A DNA stretch of 64,000 nucleotides, taken from NCBI RefSeq assembly GCF_918797505.1, contig NC_092794.1:68671345-68735344 (forward strand), given 5' to 3'. Within the stretch, counting starts at the first letter, position 1. Each line of letters opens with the position of its first letter. The position numbers and the translations under genes are program-made. The notes under the pieces are model-generated. The model saw only the letters and a list, made by a program, of their open reading frames with translations. It was not told the DNA's origin and made no database searches. Shown here in pieces: positions 22,486 through 31,851 of this stretch. The stretch is from Bemisia tabaci (Eukaryota > Arthropoda > Insecta > Hemiptera > Aleyrodidae).

Positions 22486-22600
22486 GTGGGGCCTTGTTTC
22501 CGCGGGACGTGTTTCATGGGATTTTTCCAGGGAAAAATCTCACTCCAGGGTTGCCACAAGGGGAGGGGTTTCAAGGGGGTCTGGAACCCCCCCCCCTCCC
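22486..22600. repeat. Fragment related to the Harbinger-like MITE end
   Basis: GGGCCTTGTTTCCGCGGGACG followed by a TCATGGGATTTTTCC block recalls the end of 9518-9939. No matching second end is present. Confidence 0.5.
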
Positions 22601-22615
22601 CTAGTATCGTTAATT

Positions 22616-22872
22616 GAATCAGTGAGAACGAAAACACACCAACTCGGTAACTCGAAAATGCTCAATTTTCATTAAAGACGGTCAATTTTCATAGAGGTCA
22701 TTGAATTTAGAGCATCTTTTCCAATTTGGACCTTTAATGTGTCCTTAAGTACTTGTCTTTCGGTACCAAAAATATTTTTCTTAGATTAACTTTTTCACCT
22801 ACAGTGCATTTTGGTGTGTGCCTTGATTACTTTCAGTTTTTGGAGTTGATGTGTTTTCGTTCTCACTGGTTC
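22616..22872. mobile_element. MITE with GAATCAGTGAG ends and AATT flanks
   Basis: Inverted ends GAATCAGTGAGAACGAAAAC and the complement ending CACTGGTTC. AATT lies on both sides (22612-22615, 22873-22876), an apparent 4-bp target duplication. Family members are at 36579-37073 and 59238-59805. Confidence 0.75.
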
Positions 22873-22995
22873 AATTGTACCTTATTTTTTTTGGAGGGCA
22901 GACATAAAATATCACCAGGAACGTGTTTTTGTTTGGAACGGCGCGGCGCAAAGAGCAATGATGACGAGGACTTGAGGTGAAAAGGAGAAACCCTC

Positions 22996-23240
22996 GGCAC
23001 GCCGGTCAGCATGAAACACGTATTAGCGCCTACAAGACTCCATGAATACCTCACGCATTGCGTTAAACACAGTGCGGTCAGCAGCGGTTGGCATGAAACG
23101 CATAGCGCCTACAAGACTGCATGAATACTTCACGCATCGCGTCAAAAACAATGTGGTTAGCAGTGGTCGGCGTGAAACACACATAGCGTCTACAAGACTG
23201 TAGGGATACTTCACGCTAAACACAGTGCGGTCGGCTCGGC
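22996..23240 (+). repeat. Tandem array of 79-81-bp units
   Basis: Units start near 23041, 23120 and 23201 with CATGAATACYTCACGC or a close variant, and each contains CAGTGCGGT-like and GCGCCTACAAGACT words. The GCGCCTACAA and TACTTCACGC words also build the hairpins at 457-546 and 29870-29960. Confidence 0.8.
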
Positions 23241-23640
23241 TTGGCGGCGGATATTAAAATTAAAACCCCATTCATGTTCATTCTTTCATAATTTTATCGT
23301 TCATTTCTTATAAATGAAAGGCCTCGTCCACACGGAGAAAGGTTTACGGAACTCAACTTTCGCGCAAAGTTCCGTAAACTTCTGCTATTGTTGACAGGTC
23401 TTTCACAAAAAATGTGTCCAACACGCGTAAACATGTCTTATGCACCCCTCCCTTACCGGCACGTTCACTTGATGGTATGCAATGATGTTTCAAAGCGAAT
23501 GAGAAGAGGGCGGCCAAATACAGACGGCCTATGGGCGGCAAGTAGGTAAATCCGACCCTGTCAAAGAGGAGGAGAAAACATTTTTTTGCTTTGTTTAACG
23601 AGGAAGAAGGCCAAAAGTTTCATTTCGGCGCTTCCAACTA
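23241..23640. other. Non-coding spacer between two tandem clusters
   Basis: Begins with AAAGGCCTCGTCCACACGG near 23318, a possible degenerate MITE end. No gene. Confidence 0.4.
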
Positions 23641-23775
23641 CGTCAATACGTACTCCATGAATACTTCACGCATTGCGTCAAACACAGTGCGGTCAGCAGC
23701 GGTTGGCGTGAAACGTGTAGCGCCTACAAGGCTGCATGAATACTTCACGCATTGCGTCAAAAACAGAAACGTCTC
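23641..23775 (+). repeat. Second cluster of the 78-bp tandem unit
   Basis: Units start at 23656 and 23734 (period 78) with CATGAATACTTCACGCATTG. Same unit as 22996-23240, 420 bp away. Confidence 0.8.
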
Positions 23776-24280
23776 GTGGATACAATGCGTAACACTACCA
23801 AGTCAAGTCCTCGTGGAGTCCTCAGCGGGACTCTAGAAAAAGAGGAAGAAGTATTTTGTTGTTTTGTTTAACGAGGAAGAAGCCCAAAAGTTTCGTTCCT
23901 GCGATTTCGAACTTAAAACAAAGCCCATATGAATCGTCTCGAAGAGACAAGACCAAAGAGCCACCTAAAAAAGCATAAGACCCCATCACGAGGGCAGGGA
24001 TTACTCTACCTTCAGAGCGGGAGTAGGAATGATAGGTCTCGTGTAGACAGAGAGGTTAAGACCTTCCTCCACTGGCACTAGCAAAATATTGCGTTAAAAA
24101 GTCCCTTATAATTATAAAATGTATATATATGGAGAAGTTTTGAGCAAAAAATTGATTTATGGATCGGAGAGATAAGGATGTCACAGCACCTTTACCATGT
24201 AATTTGTGCGTCTTGGATTTAAAGCGATGTAATTTGTTCAGCAGACTTTATCGGGACTTGCGCAACCTATGAAGATCCTA
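23776..24280. other. Non-coding, no feature recognised
   Basis: Contains a repeat of a GAGGAAGAAG..CCAAAAGTTTC phrase seen near 23600. No gene. Confidence 0.4.
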
Positions 24281-24535
24281 TTGAGGGGCTTTGAAAGATA
24301 AGGCGCATAAGTGCGGCTCTTGAAAAAATTGAGATATTAATGATTTCAAGTAAAACTAGTCTTAGTACGCATTCTATGAAAAATTCCCTCCCAAATTCCA
24401 ATTCTCAAGCATCAAAGAGTCAATTTGAACTACTCGTATCTTTCCGCCTAAGAATCCGTGTTCTTTCAAAACTTGTAATACGTATTCCTCGAAATAGCAA
24501 AAACTGCATTTATGCACCTTGTCCTCCAAGCCCCT
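24281..24535. mobile_element. MITE with TGAGGGGCTTTGAA ends
   Basis: Left end TTGAGGGGCTTTGAAAGATA and right end complementary around GTCCTCCAAGCCCC. The body has TTAATGATTTCAAGT and CAAATTCCAATTCTCAAGC, shared in order with 50316-50565. Confidence 0.75.
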
Positions 24536-24589
24536 TATTTCCAAGCTCAATTTTTCCTGGTAAGTACCTATGTTTTTCCAATAAATTAT

Positions 24590-24790
24590 TGGACCGGCTG
24601 AAGACGAGCTGTAACGAGTTGAACCCGTGTTTGAGAGGTTTTCTTCTAGTAAAAAGAAGTATAAAGAAGAAGAATCTTAGGTCTAAGGTCTGGGTACTAG
24701 CCGGGAATCGAACCCACCACCACAAGGTTTAAGTGCGCAAGCAATATTATAAACGGCCGTTCCCCATTTTCCGCCAGTGGAGTGATTTTT
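24590..24790 (-). repeat. Possible tRNA-derived SINE fragment
   Basis: On the minus strand GGTTCGATTCCCGGC near 24704 matches the B box of an internal Pol III promoter. The downstream body (to about 24590) recurs in part at 25385-25460 on the other side of a MITE. A convincing A box and a 3' tail are not clear, and the sequence does not fold into a complete tRNA by eye. Confidence 0.35.
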
Positions 24791-24878
24791 TTTAGGTACT
24801 CCGAAACCCTCCATGTACTTTTTAGAAAAAGTTATAGGTGTGTAAGGTTTTCCTGACTGCTTCGTTTCCTGCACCCTG

Positions 24879-25010
24879 TAATTGGACGTATTTCTGTCAA
24901 ACGGAACTATGTGCATTATGACTTGAGCCCTGTTGTGCATATATTCTTATGGGTATCAGGGCTCATGTCTTAATGCACATAGTTCCGCTTGACACAAGTA
25001 CGTCCAATTA
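24879..25010. mobile_element. Hairpin MITE (GGACGTATTTCTGTC family)
   Basis: Ends TAATTGGACGTATTTCTGTC and ACGTCCAATTA, arms with GGAACTATGTGCATTATGAC and complement, short spacer. Same family as 13950-14079 and 47286-47515. Confidence 0.85.
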
Positions 25011-25102
25011 TCCAAGCAGCACGACTTGTACTTAAGTTGGTGCGTCGTGAATCTAAACAATGTATATTTGTACCGCGAACTTCGCAGGGCGTTTGCGCTA
25101 TA

Positions 25103-25362
25103 TATCGTCACCTTCCAGGCAAAGTATCACAAGCGCCATGCGACGTTTAAAAAATTCCGCCGCCATTTTATTTTTTTACAGAGGAATTGTTCAACGAAGC
25201 TGTCCGAAAATTTCACTGAATTTTCTTTGTGCTGCCGATAAAATTTAGTGAAATTTCCAAACAGATTCAACCAACAATTTCTCAGTAAAGAAATGAAATG
25301 GCGGCGGAAATTTGTAAACGTCGCATGGCGCTTGTGATACTTTGCCTGGAAGGTGACGATAT
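25103..25362. mobile_element. MITE family A, uninterrupted copy
   Basis: Ends ATATCGTCACCTTCCAGGC and the complement; inner GCAAAGTATCACAAGCGCCA and GGCGCTTGTGATACTTTGCC. It provides the empty site for the nested insertion in 2776-3238. Confidence 0.85.
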
Positions 25363-26344
25363 CTGTAAAAAATTCTAATTTCAGGCTTAATATTTCCTGG
25401 TATGTTTTTCCATTAGATTAGACCGATTGCAGACGAGCTATTACGAGTTTTCAAATGTACCTACATATCCGAAGTAAGATGCACCCCTCCGTTACATACT
25501 CCTAACGCTTTAGCGCGGCGCGTTATGAAGAAAAACCAAAACGCCCTCATTTACAAATGTATGCAACACAGCCATCCGTCGAGTAGGAATAGTCGCATCT
25601 TACCCCGTGATAAATGTTTCATACCAATTTTCTGAGCGAACGAGGAATTCAAGTGGGAATTAGGTCTTTTGCATTGAGAGGCTCAAATTAATTGTCAAGT
25701 ACCTAAATTTTGCTCTTTGTGCGCAGTTAGAGTCAGGGCTGAAATTAAGTTGAACGATGTATCAAGAGGATTGAAAATCGAAAGGAAAATTCCAAAATTG
25801 TTGTCAGTCGCTCGTTGGACACTAAAATCAACTGCTTGCATATTTTGCTCACTAAATGCTACAATTTTTATGCATGTGCTGCTGCATATTATTGAGTAAG
25901 AAGGTGAACGAACACATTTTAAAATCAATTGTTTTATTTCATATTGTAAACTACTTGAGTGCTAATAAAATCAACTGATATTTTTAGAATTTTCAGCGAT
26001 CAATTAAATCACATCACAATCTTTTTAGCTTGGAAAATGCATTGAACGGTTATACAGAGGATTAGGAAGATGGGTATTTATAGAGAAGAGGAGGGTGCAA
26101 ATTGTAAAATGAGACAAACTTTGCGCTCGGGTGTAGTCGACTCATTTTTACAAGGTTCTAAAAAAGCTTAGGGAAGGCTGCAACATGAGAAATGGCTACG
26201 GACAGAGGGGGAGAAAAAATTAAAGTGAGCACGGTACCTATATGAGGTGTATGGAAAAAAAAACATGATTACACTGAGAAAAAAAGCGAGATCTCGTGTC
26301 TTGTCTTACAATCTCAGGAGTAATTTACCCAGGACACTAACCAT
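25363..26344. other. Non-coding, no gene recognised
   Basis: 25385-25460 repeats part of the SINE-like body at 24590. The rest has short frames only. The last 8 bp are the left target duplication of the foldback element. Confidence 0.45.
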
Positions 26345-29125
26345 TAGGGTGGAGCGTTTTTGGGCTTTTTTTTTATTTTGAAAATGGACATAGCAGAGTA
26401 GTTGTGAAATGGTCTAAAAGTAACGCCTGAATTTTCCTGAATTTTTTCGTCAACGTTTAGGCCTCCCGGATTGACGTTGACGTCAAAATTAGCGGAAAAT
26501 CCGGGTTTTTTGACGATAACTTGGCAACAATGGCAAATACGACAAAAATGCATAGAATCAGAGTTGTTGGAAATTAAATTTCCGACAAATCACTTTCTTA
26601 TCATTTTTTCTGTAAGTGCAACCGTTTTAGTGTAAAATTCGAAAACCCGTATTTTTCCGGATATTCGGCACAAATTCTCGTTCAGTCCGGGAGAAATACG
26701 GTAGAAATACGGGAGAAAGAGGGCTAACTCGGAACAAATTGCGTGATGGACTTTTCCTACAAGAATACCATCATCGGATTGGCCTGAATAACACAAAACA
26801 TACAAAATGTTTTCCACGGCTCCACCGCGGAACACCCCTTAAAATTCCTAAAATTCAAAAAGGCGGCCGTGTTTAGATTATCAAGCATCAAGGTAATTTA
26901 AAATGTGCATCTCGTGTGGTATGAGGTGTCGTTTCCTATGTCTTTTTAGTCGTAAATTTCAAATATAGTGTTAAAAAAAGCCCCTGGTCAAACGGGGTGC
27001 ATCAAATCCAGGATGGCGGCCAACTTTGAACGGCGGGAGGGTATGTTTGTCCCATATGCCCTCACATTCCCCCCTCATAGTTCGTCCTGGTACCACTTCT
27101 TCGCGTGATAAGTCAAGTGAGGTATTAGTTCCTTAAAGAATATCGACGGCGAAATTCCCAAACCAGGTATCTCGTTTGCAATGTTTGAAAATTCCAAGAA
27201 TTCTGCAGCATCGCAAACCGATACATGCTTTGGTTGTTTCATCGTAATTTTCGTCGTAGATTTCCAGTATGACGTGATGAATACCACCTGGTCAATCGGG
27301 CTGCACAAAACTCAAAAAAGACTGATAAGTTTGAAGGGTGGGAGGACTTAAGCAAGTTAAATAATGACGCAATGAGTGAAGTGAAGTATTATTCCCTATG
27401 TAATTTTGGTAAAATGTGAAGTAAAAAATTAAGTGGAAAATGAATGGTCAAACAGGGTGTCTCAAATCCACGACGACTGCCTGTAAAAGGCAGTAGTGTT
27501 AACCAGAGGTGTAGGTATAATGCTGGAAGGCAATATCTGAACGGTGTTTGCGTGCAACATAGTTCCTTTTAGCATTACGTCTTATTTTAAAATATGTCTT
27601 ATTATACATCTTCGAAGATAAGGTACCGATTTCCGTGTAAGTAATATCCGCGTTTAAAATCCTTTTATTCCCCCCGAGAACCAAGACTCTTTTTATTCGA
27701 AATGTGAATAAAGCAAATTAGGTCACGTGAGAATCATGACGAAATAAAAGAAAAAATCAATTTTATCTAAAATCTAAAGTTGACGACATCACTCCTCAAA
27801 AAATATACTGAGGAACATCATCCGGTGGTATGAATCATCAATGTTTTCATTTTTCATTCGTTTTCTTTTAGTAATAGGTAACTCAATTGCATGTAAATAT
27901 CGCTTATTCAGCAGTCTCTCTTTGAATTGTACATTTATTTTGTAGTGCCATTTTATTGATTCTTCATATGGAGATAGTCACCATCCTCGATTTCAGCTCT
28001 TACTGAGGAGTAATATTAATTGTGAACATTTAAGAAAACTGTTAGATTTATTTAAAAGATTTTTTACTATCACACTTTGAAATTTTCTGTTCTGTCCTTC
28101 ACATTTAGAAGTCATCCACTTATCCCATAATCGGGAGACCCCGCACGATTTTGGGGCATTTTCTGTTGTAAATTTAAAATTTACGAACAAAATTATCTAA
28201 ATTCACCGCAAAATTGTGTCATCTTAAACCCTAGTAACCTGCGGATTCGGCCTGGATTGCCAGTTTTACGCCTCCTGACCAGATGTCATTCATCGGATCA
28301 TAGATGAGGCTTTATAAAAGACAATTTAATTTTGAACCTCTAATTAAAATGCTAAACCAATATTATCCAGAGATTGTTACCTTACTTTCAATTTAAAATG
28401 TAATACACTAATCAAACTTTATAAGGTACCCTCCCGCCGTTCAAAGTTGGCCGCCATCCTGGATTTGATGCACCCCGTTTGACCAGGGGCTTTTTTTAAC
28501 ACTATATTTGAAATTTACGACTAAAAAGACATAGGAAACGACACCTCATACCACACGAGATGCACATTTTAAATTACCTTGATGCTTGATAATCTAAACA
28601 CGGCCGCCTTTTTGAATTTTAGGAATTTTAAGGGGTGTTCCGCGGTGGAGCCGTGGAAAACATTTTGTATGTTTTGTGTTATTCAGGCCAATCCGATGAT
28701 GGTATTCTTGTAGGAAAAGTCCATCACGCAATTTGTTCCGAGTTAGCCCTCTTTCTCCCGTATTTCTACCGTATTTCTCCCGGACTGAACGAGAATTTGT
28801 GCCGAATATCCGGAAAAATACGGGTTTTCGAATTTTACACTAAAACGGTTGCACTTACAGAAAAAATGATAAGAAAGTGATTTGTCGGAAATTTAATTTC
28901 CAACAACTCTGATTCTATGCATTTTTGTCGTATTTGCCATTGTTGCCAAGTTATCGTCAAAAAACCCGGATTTTCCGCTAATTTTGACGTCAACGTCAAT
29001 CCGGGAGGCCTAAACGTTGACGAAAAAATTCAGGAAAATTCAGGCGTTACTTTTAGACCATTTCACAACTACTCTGCTATGTCCATTTTCAAAATAAAAA
29101 AAAAGCCCAAAAACGCTCCACCCTA
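26345..29125. mobile_element. Foldback transposon with 699-bp inverted arms and 8-bp target duplication (hAT-like)
   Basis: The left arm is 26345-27043 and the right arm 28427-29125, each 699 bp. Every stretch I compared is identical, including a run of nine T/A and two mirrored ORFs. CTAACCAT lies directly outside both ends (26337-26344, 29126-29133). The termini start TAGGGTGGAGCG, which fits the hAT YARNG rule, and the duplication fits nTnnnnAn. The interior (27044-28426) has short minus-strand frames but no transposase domain I recognise. It also holds degenerate copies of the GGTCAAACGGGGTG word (near 26985, 27290, 27447). It is therefore probably non-autonomous. Arms this long are unusual for hAT, so superfamily is inferred from ends only. 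Confidence 0.9.
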
Positions 29126-29133
29126 CTAACCAT

Positions 29134-29496
29134 GTCAATGGAGAAATTCGTCGTCTTCCGCATGAAGGCGCGTATCTCATCTCCAGAGTTTCAGTGTTCC
29201 TACGAAAATTTTATTTTTTGATGAGATGGGCTTCGCATATATTACTCCGAGAATTTAAGAGTTTTTTAAGTAGGGAAAAAAAGTCAATAGAAATTTTTGG
29301 GAAATTCATACAACGGTTTGCTTGAGGATAAATAAAATGAATGTGAGAAATACTGAAATAACGCAGTCAAGTTCCTTCGTGCGGGAAACGACAAATTGCA
29401 CAATGCGTGTGAGAAAAAAAAGGAGGGTGTTCCAGGTGATGACACTGATCACAGGTGTGAGCAACACACACAAATTTCTCACAATAGCTAGAGACC
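29134..29496. other. Non-coding, no feature recognised
   Basis: Overlapping frames on both strands (29306-29603) with no family resemblance. Confidence 0.4.
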
Positions 29497-30399
29497 CCCT
29501 GGTAAAAATTGGCAGTAGAATCTGTGTTCCAAAATACCATAGACCTACAACCGGCTGTAAGATTTCCAATAGCTTCTATAGCCGGCAACACAATTTCTTA
29601 TAGCCCTTTATAGCCGGTGGCGATTAAGCAGCAGCCTGGCGATAAAGTGTAGGTATGCTAAACGTTACTAATTACGGATGCTAGGACTTAGTGAGTTTTT
29701 GGACTACCGCTCTCTTTTTGGACCGCAGTATCTTGATTTAATTTCCGAGGAAAGCTCCGTTCTTTTGAAGGATGCCTGACATTTCTAAGATGTTGGAGCG
29801 CCTTCAATTTCGTATGATACTGTGCAATACCTCTGGTGTGAAATAGTTGCTTCAAGCGCCGCGGTACGCTGCGGCGCGGCGCCTGCAAACCTAACAGGGA
29901 TACTTCACGCATTGCGCAATGCGTGAAGTATCCCTGTTGGGTTTGTAGGCGCCGGTGCGCTGCCGCTCCGCTTTGTGTCGGGCTCTAATATTTAATCTCG
30001 CGGAGTCAGCGTTTTTCAACTCATGACTGAAATGTTTGCACACTCTGTATGGATTATTCTCATTTTAATTGATGAAAAAAAAAACATGTAGTAAAGGAAA
30101 ATATAATGTGCGTTTTGTAAATATTAAGGTGATTCCGTACAAACTTAAGGATTTACAAAGCACAAGAATTTCTACTCAATTTCTTATAGCCTTTTATAGC
30201 CGATGGCGAAAAAGCAACAGCCAGGCGATAGGAACTATAGCCCGGCTGTATAATTTTTTATCGCTTCGTGTAGCCCGGCCGTACGATTTTTTCCACTTTC
30301 TACAGCCAGCTGTATGATTTTCTATCGCCCTCTTCACTCGGCTATAAGAACTCCTATGGTATTTTGAAACGCAGCTCCTATCGCCAATTTTTACCAGGG
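29497..30399. mobile_element. Composite inverted-repeat element with CCCTGGTAAAAATTGGC ends
   Basis: Ends CCCTGGTAAAAATTGGC and the complement GCCAATTTTTACCAGGG are followed by paired TTCCAAAATACCATAG-like blocks. The interior repeats TATAGCCGGTGGCGA-like words many times. At about 29645-30175 it is interrupted by a copy of the hairpin repeat also seen at 340-795. A TTTCTTATAGCC..CAGCC..GGCGATA block occurs on both sides of that interruption. Confidence 0.7.
29780..30170 (+). repeat. Dispersed hairpin repeat copy 2
   Basis: The hairpin has arms up to 29910 and from 29921, with loop ATTGCGCAAT, and carries GGATACTTCACGC. Downstream sequence matches 547-790, including CTCGCGGAGTCAGCG. Confidence 0.75.
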
Positions 30400-30416
30400 C
30401 CAGTATGAAATTCCTA

Positions 30417-30434
30417 CCCCCCCCCCCCCCCCCC
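30417..30434. repeat. Homopolymer C run (18 nt)
   Basis: Uninterrupted C tract just outside the composite element. Confidence 0.9.
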
Positions 30435-31551
30435 ATCTTCTCGATTAGAAGTATTAAAGCCAAAGAAATAGATCATCAGGTAATGGGCCGGGACAAAAAG
30501 AATACAGTGCACGTTTTCTCATTTAAATTCCACATAAAACATTTTGAGTTAGTTGAAAATGTTCTTGAGAGACTAAGAAACGAGAGCAATGATGGTTCAC
30601 ACTAAAATAAAAAATTGGAATTCGAGCCTTTCAAAAAAGCTAAGTCAATGTACTTGGGTGAAATCAGGTCCAATTCTGTTCAAGTTGTCACAAAGTACTT
30701 TGGCCGACTTTTTGAGCCCACTTCCCTCTTTGAAAGGCATTTGTACCTAAAGCATTCTCTTAGATCCTTCTTCCCCCACTTTATCAGATAAAATGGAGAG
30801 AGACTGAAAAATGGCTAAAAAAAATTATTATTATTGGAAATTATTGTTTTTTTAAATTGGGAGGCTTATGCAGGACTGGGTATGACCTCCCCTCTCCCTT
30901 GAGACCCCGAAAGACAAGCTCCAAGCTCAGACCTTGAGTAGCTTACGTAATACTTACATTGGACAGAAAATAAAAGAGAGTATCATGAAATCATGAATGT
31001 TTCATAAAGACTTCCGTGCTCCTTTGACACGAGTGCTTCCTCAGTTGTCAAGAAATACTCAAGACTTTGAGAAATGTTTTCATTATATGCACATTGAAAT
31101 TAGTTTGGTGCCATATTTGACCCTAGTGAGCTTTTTGCCAGCTTTTTGAAAAGCTGGAAGTTGGACGTTTCAGACAAAGAAATTACCAATTCTTCACTAG
31201 TAAACTAAATAATTATGTAAATTCTTCATTTGTCTATTCTCTTTTCCCTGAGATATTTACAAAGAAACATATATTTTGATGTTTTATCCTCTCCATGTAG
31301 TGTTCCATTTCCAATGTAGTTAGGGAAAGTCCTTAAGTTAGTAGTAGTTAGTAGAGTAGTCCTAAAGTTACGATGCTATTCTGATGAAGTGTACTTGTAA
31401 AATGGTTATTTCTTACACAATATCATAGGGATTACTACCGTACTAAGCAAGAACGCCGTAAATCCATCAAGATTTCCCCTCGCTTTTTGGAACTTAACAC
31501 TCAATAAAATAAAAATTGTTTGAACCATGCACCTTAAATTTTCAGGTTAAG
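30435..31551. other. Non-coding, no feature recognised
   Basis: AT-rich. A short frame at 30405-30605 has no known relative. No repeat boundary seen. Confidence 0.4.
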
Positions 31552-31823
31552 CTCTTGATAGTATTTACAAAAGAATTCTGTCAAAACACTGTCTCAAGGT
31601 ACAAAAGTTCTTCCACTATGATACATTGTTTCCAAAAAATATAAAATGTCGTTTATGGCGTTTTTGCATTGCACGGCAGATTAAAGAATGGAGAAAAATT
31701 TTGGAACAAAATGGACTTTTAATTAAACATATAGGTATAAAAAGAACTGGTCTTGCAAAAGCCTTCAGTCATTTCCATTTAAAACGCAAAGTATTTCAAA
31801 ATACAGTAGAAAAGAACCATTAG
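31552..31823 (+). CDS. Possible terminal exon of an unknown gene
   Basis: A frame of about 90 codons is open from after an AG at 31550-31551 to a TAG at 31823. The peptide is basic and not low-complexity (for example CRLWRFCIARQIKEWRK, then IKRTGLAKAFSHFHLKRK). I do not recognise the family. It would end 28 bp before the TMEM177 stop on the opposite strand, a convergent arrangement. Against it: a better-looking acceptor at 31544-31545 (TTTTCAG) would leave a different frame that stops after 32 codons, and I found no partner exon upstream or poly(A) signal downstream. It may be a chance ORF. Confidence 0.25.
31718..31723 (-). terminator. Candidate poly(A) signal of TMEM177
   Basis: ATTAAA on the minus strand about 130 nt after the TMEM177 stop. 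No other AATAAA-like hexamer nearby is better placed. Confidence 0.35.
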
Positions 31824-31851
31824 GTGCTCATGGAACAAAAAAGAAAAAAAA

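Noticed and set aside
22996..23775. CRISPR-like array
   Set aside because: Units are 78-81 bp with diverged sequence and no conserved repeat-spacer pattern, in a eukaryotic genome.
24690..24790. Possible functional tRNA gene
   Set aside because: Only the T-arm/B box is convincing; acceptor and D arms do not pair.
27075..28190. Transposase within the foldback interior
   Set aside because: Three short minus-strand frames exist, but none shows hAT catalytic or dimerisation motifs.
26590..28880. Two identical 81-residue frames on opposite strands, like a duplicated gene
   Set aside because: They are mirror copies within the foldback arms and show no domain; the inverted repeat explains them.
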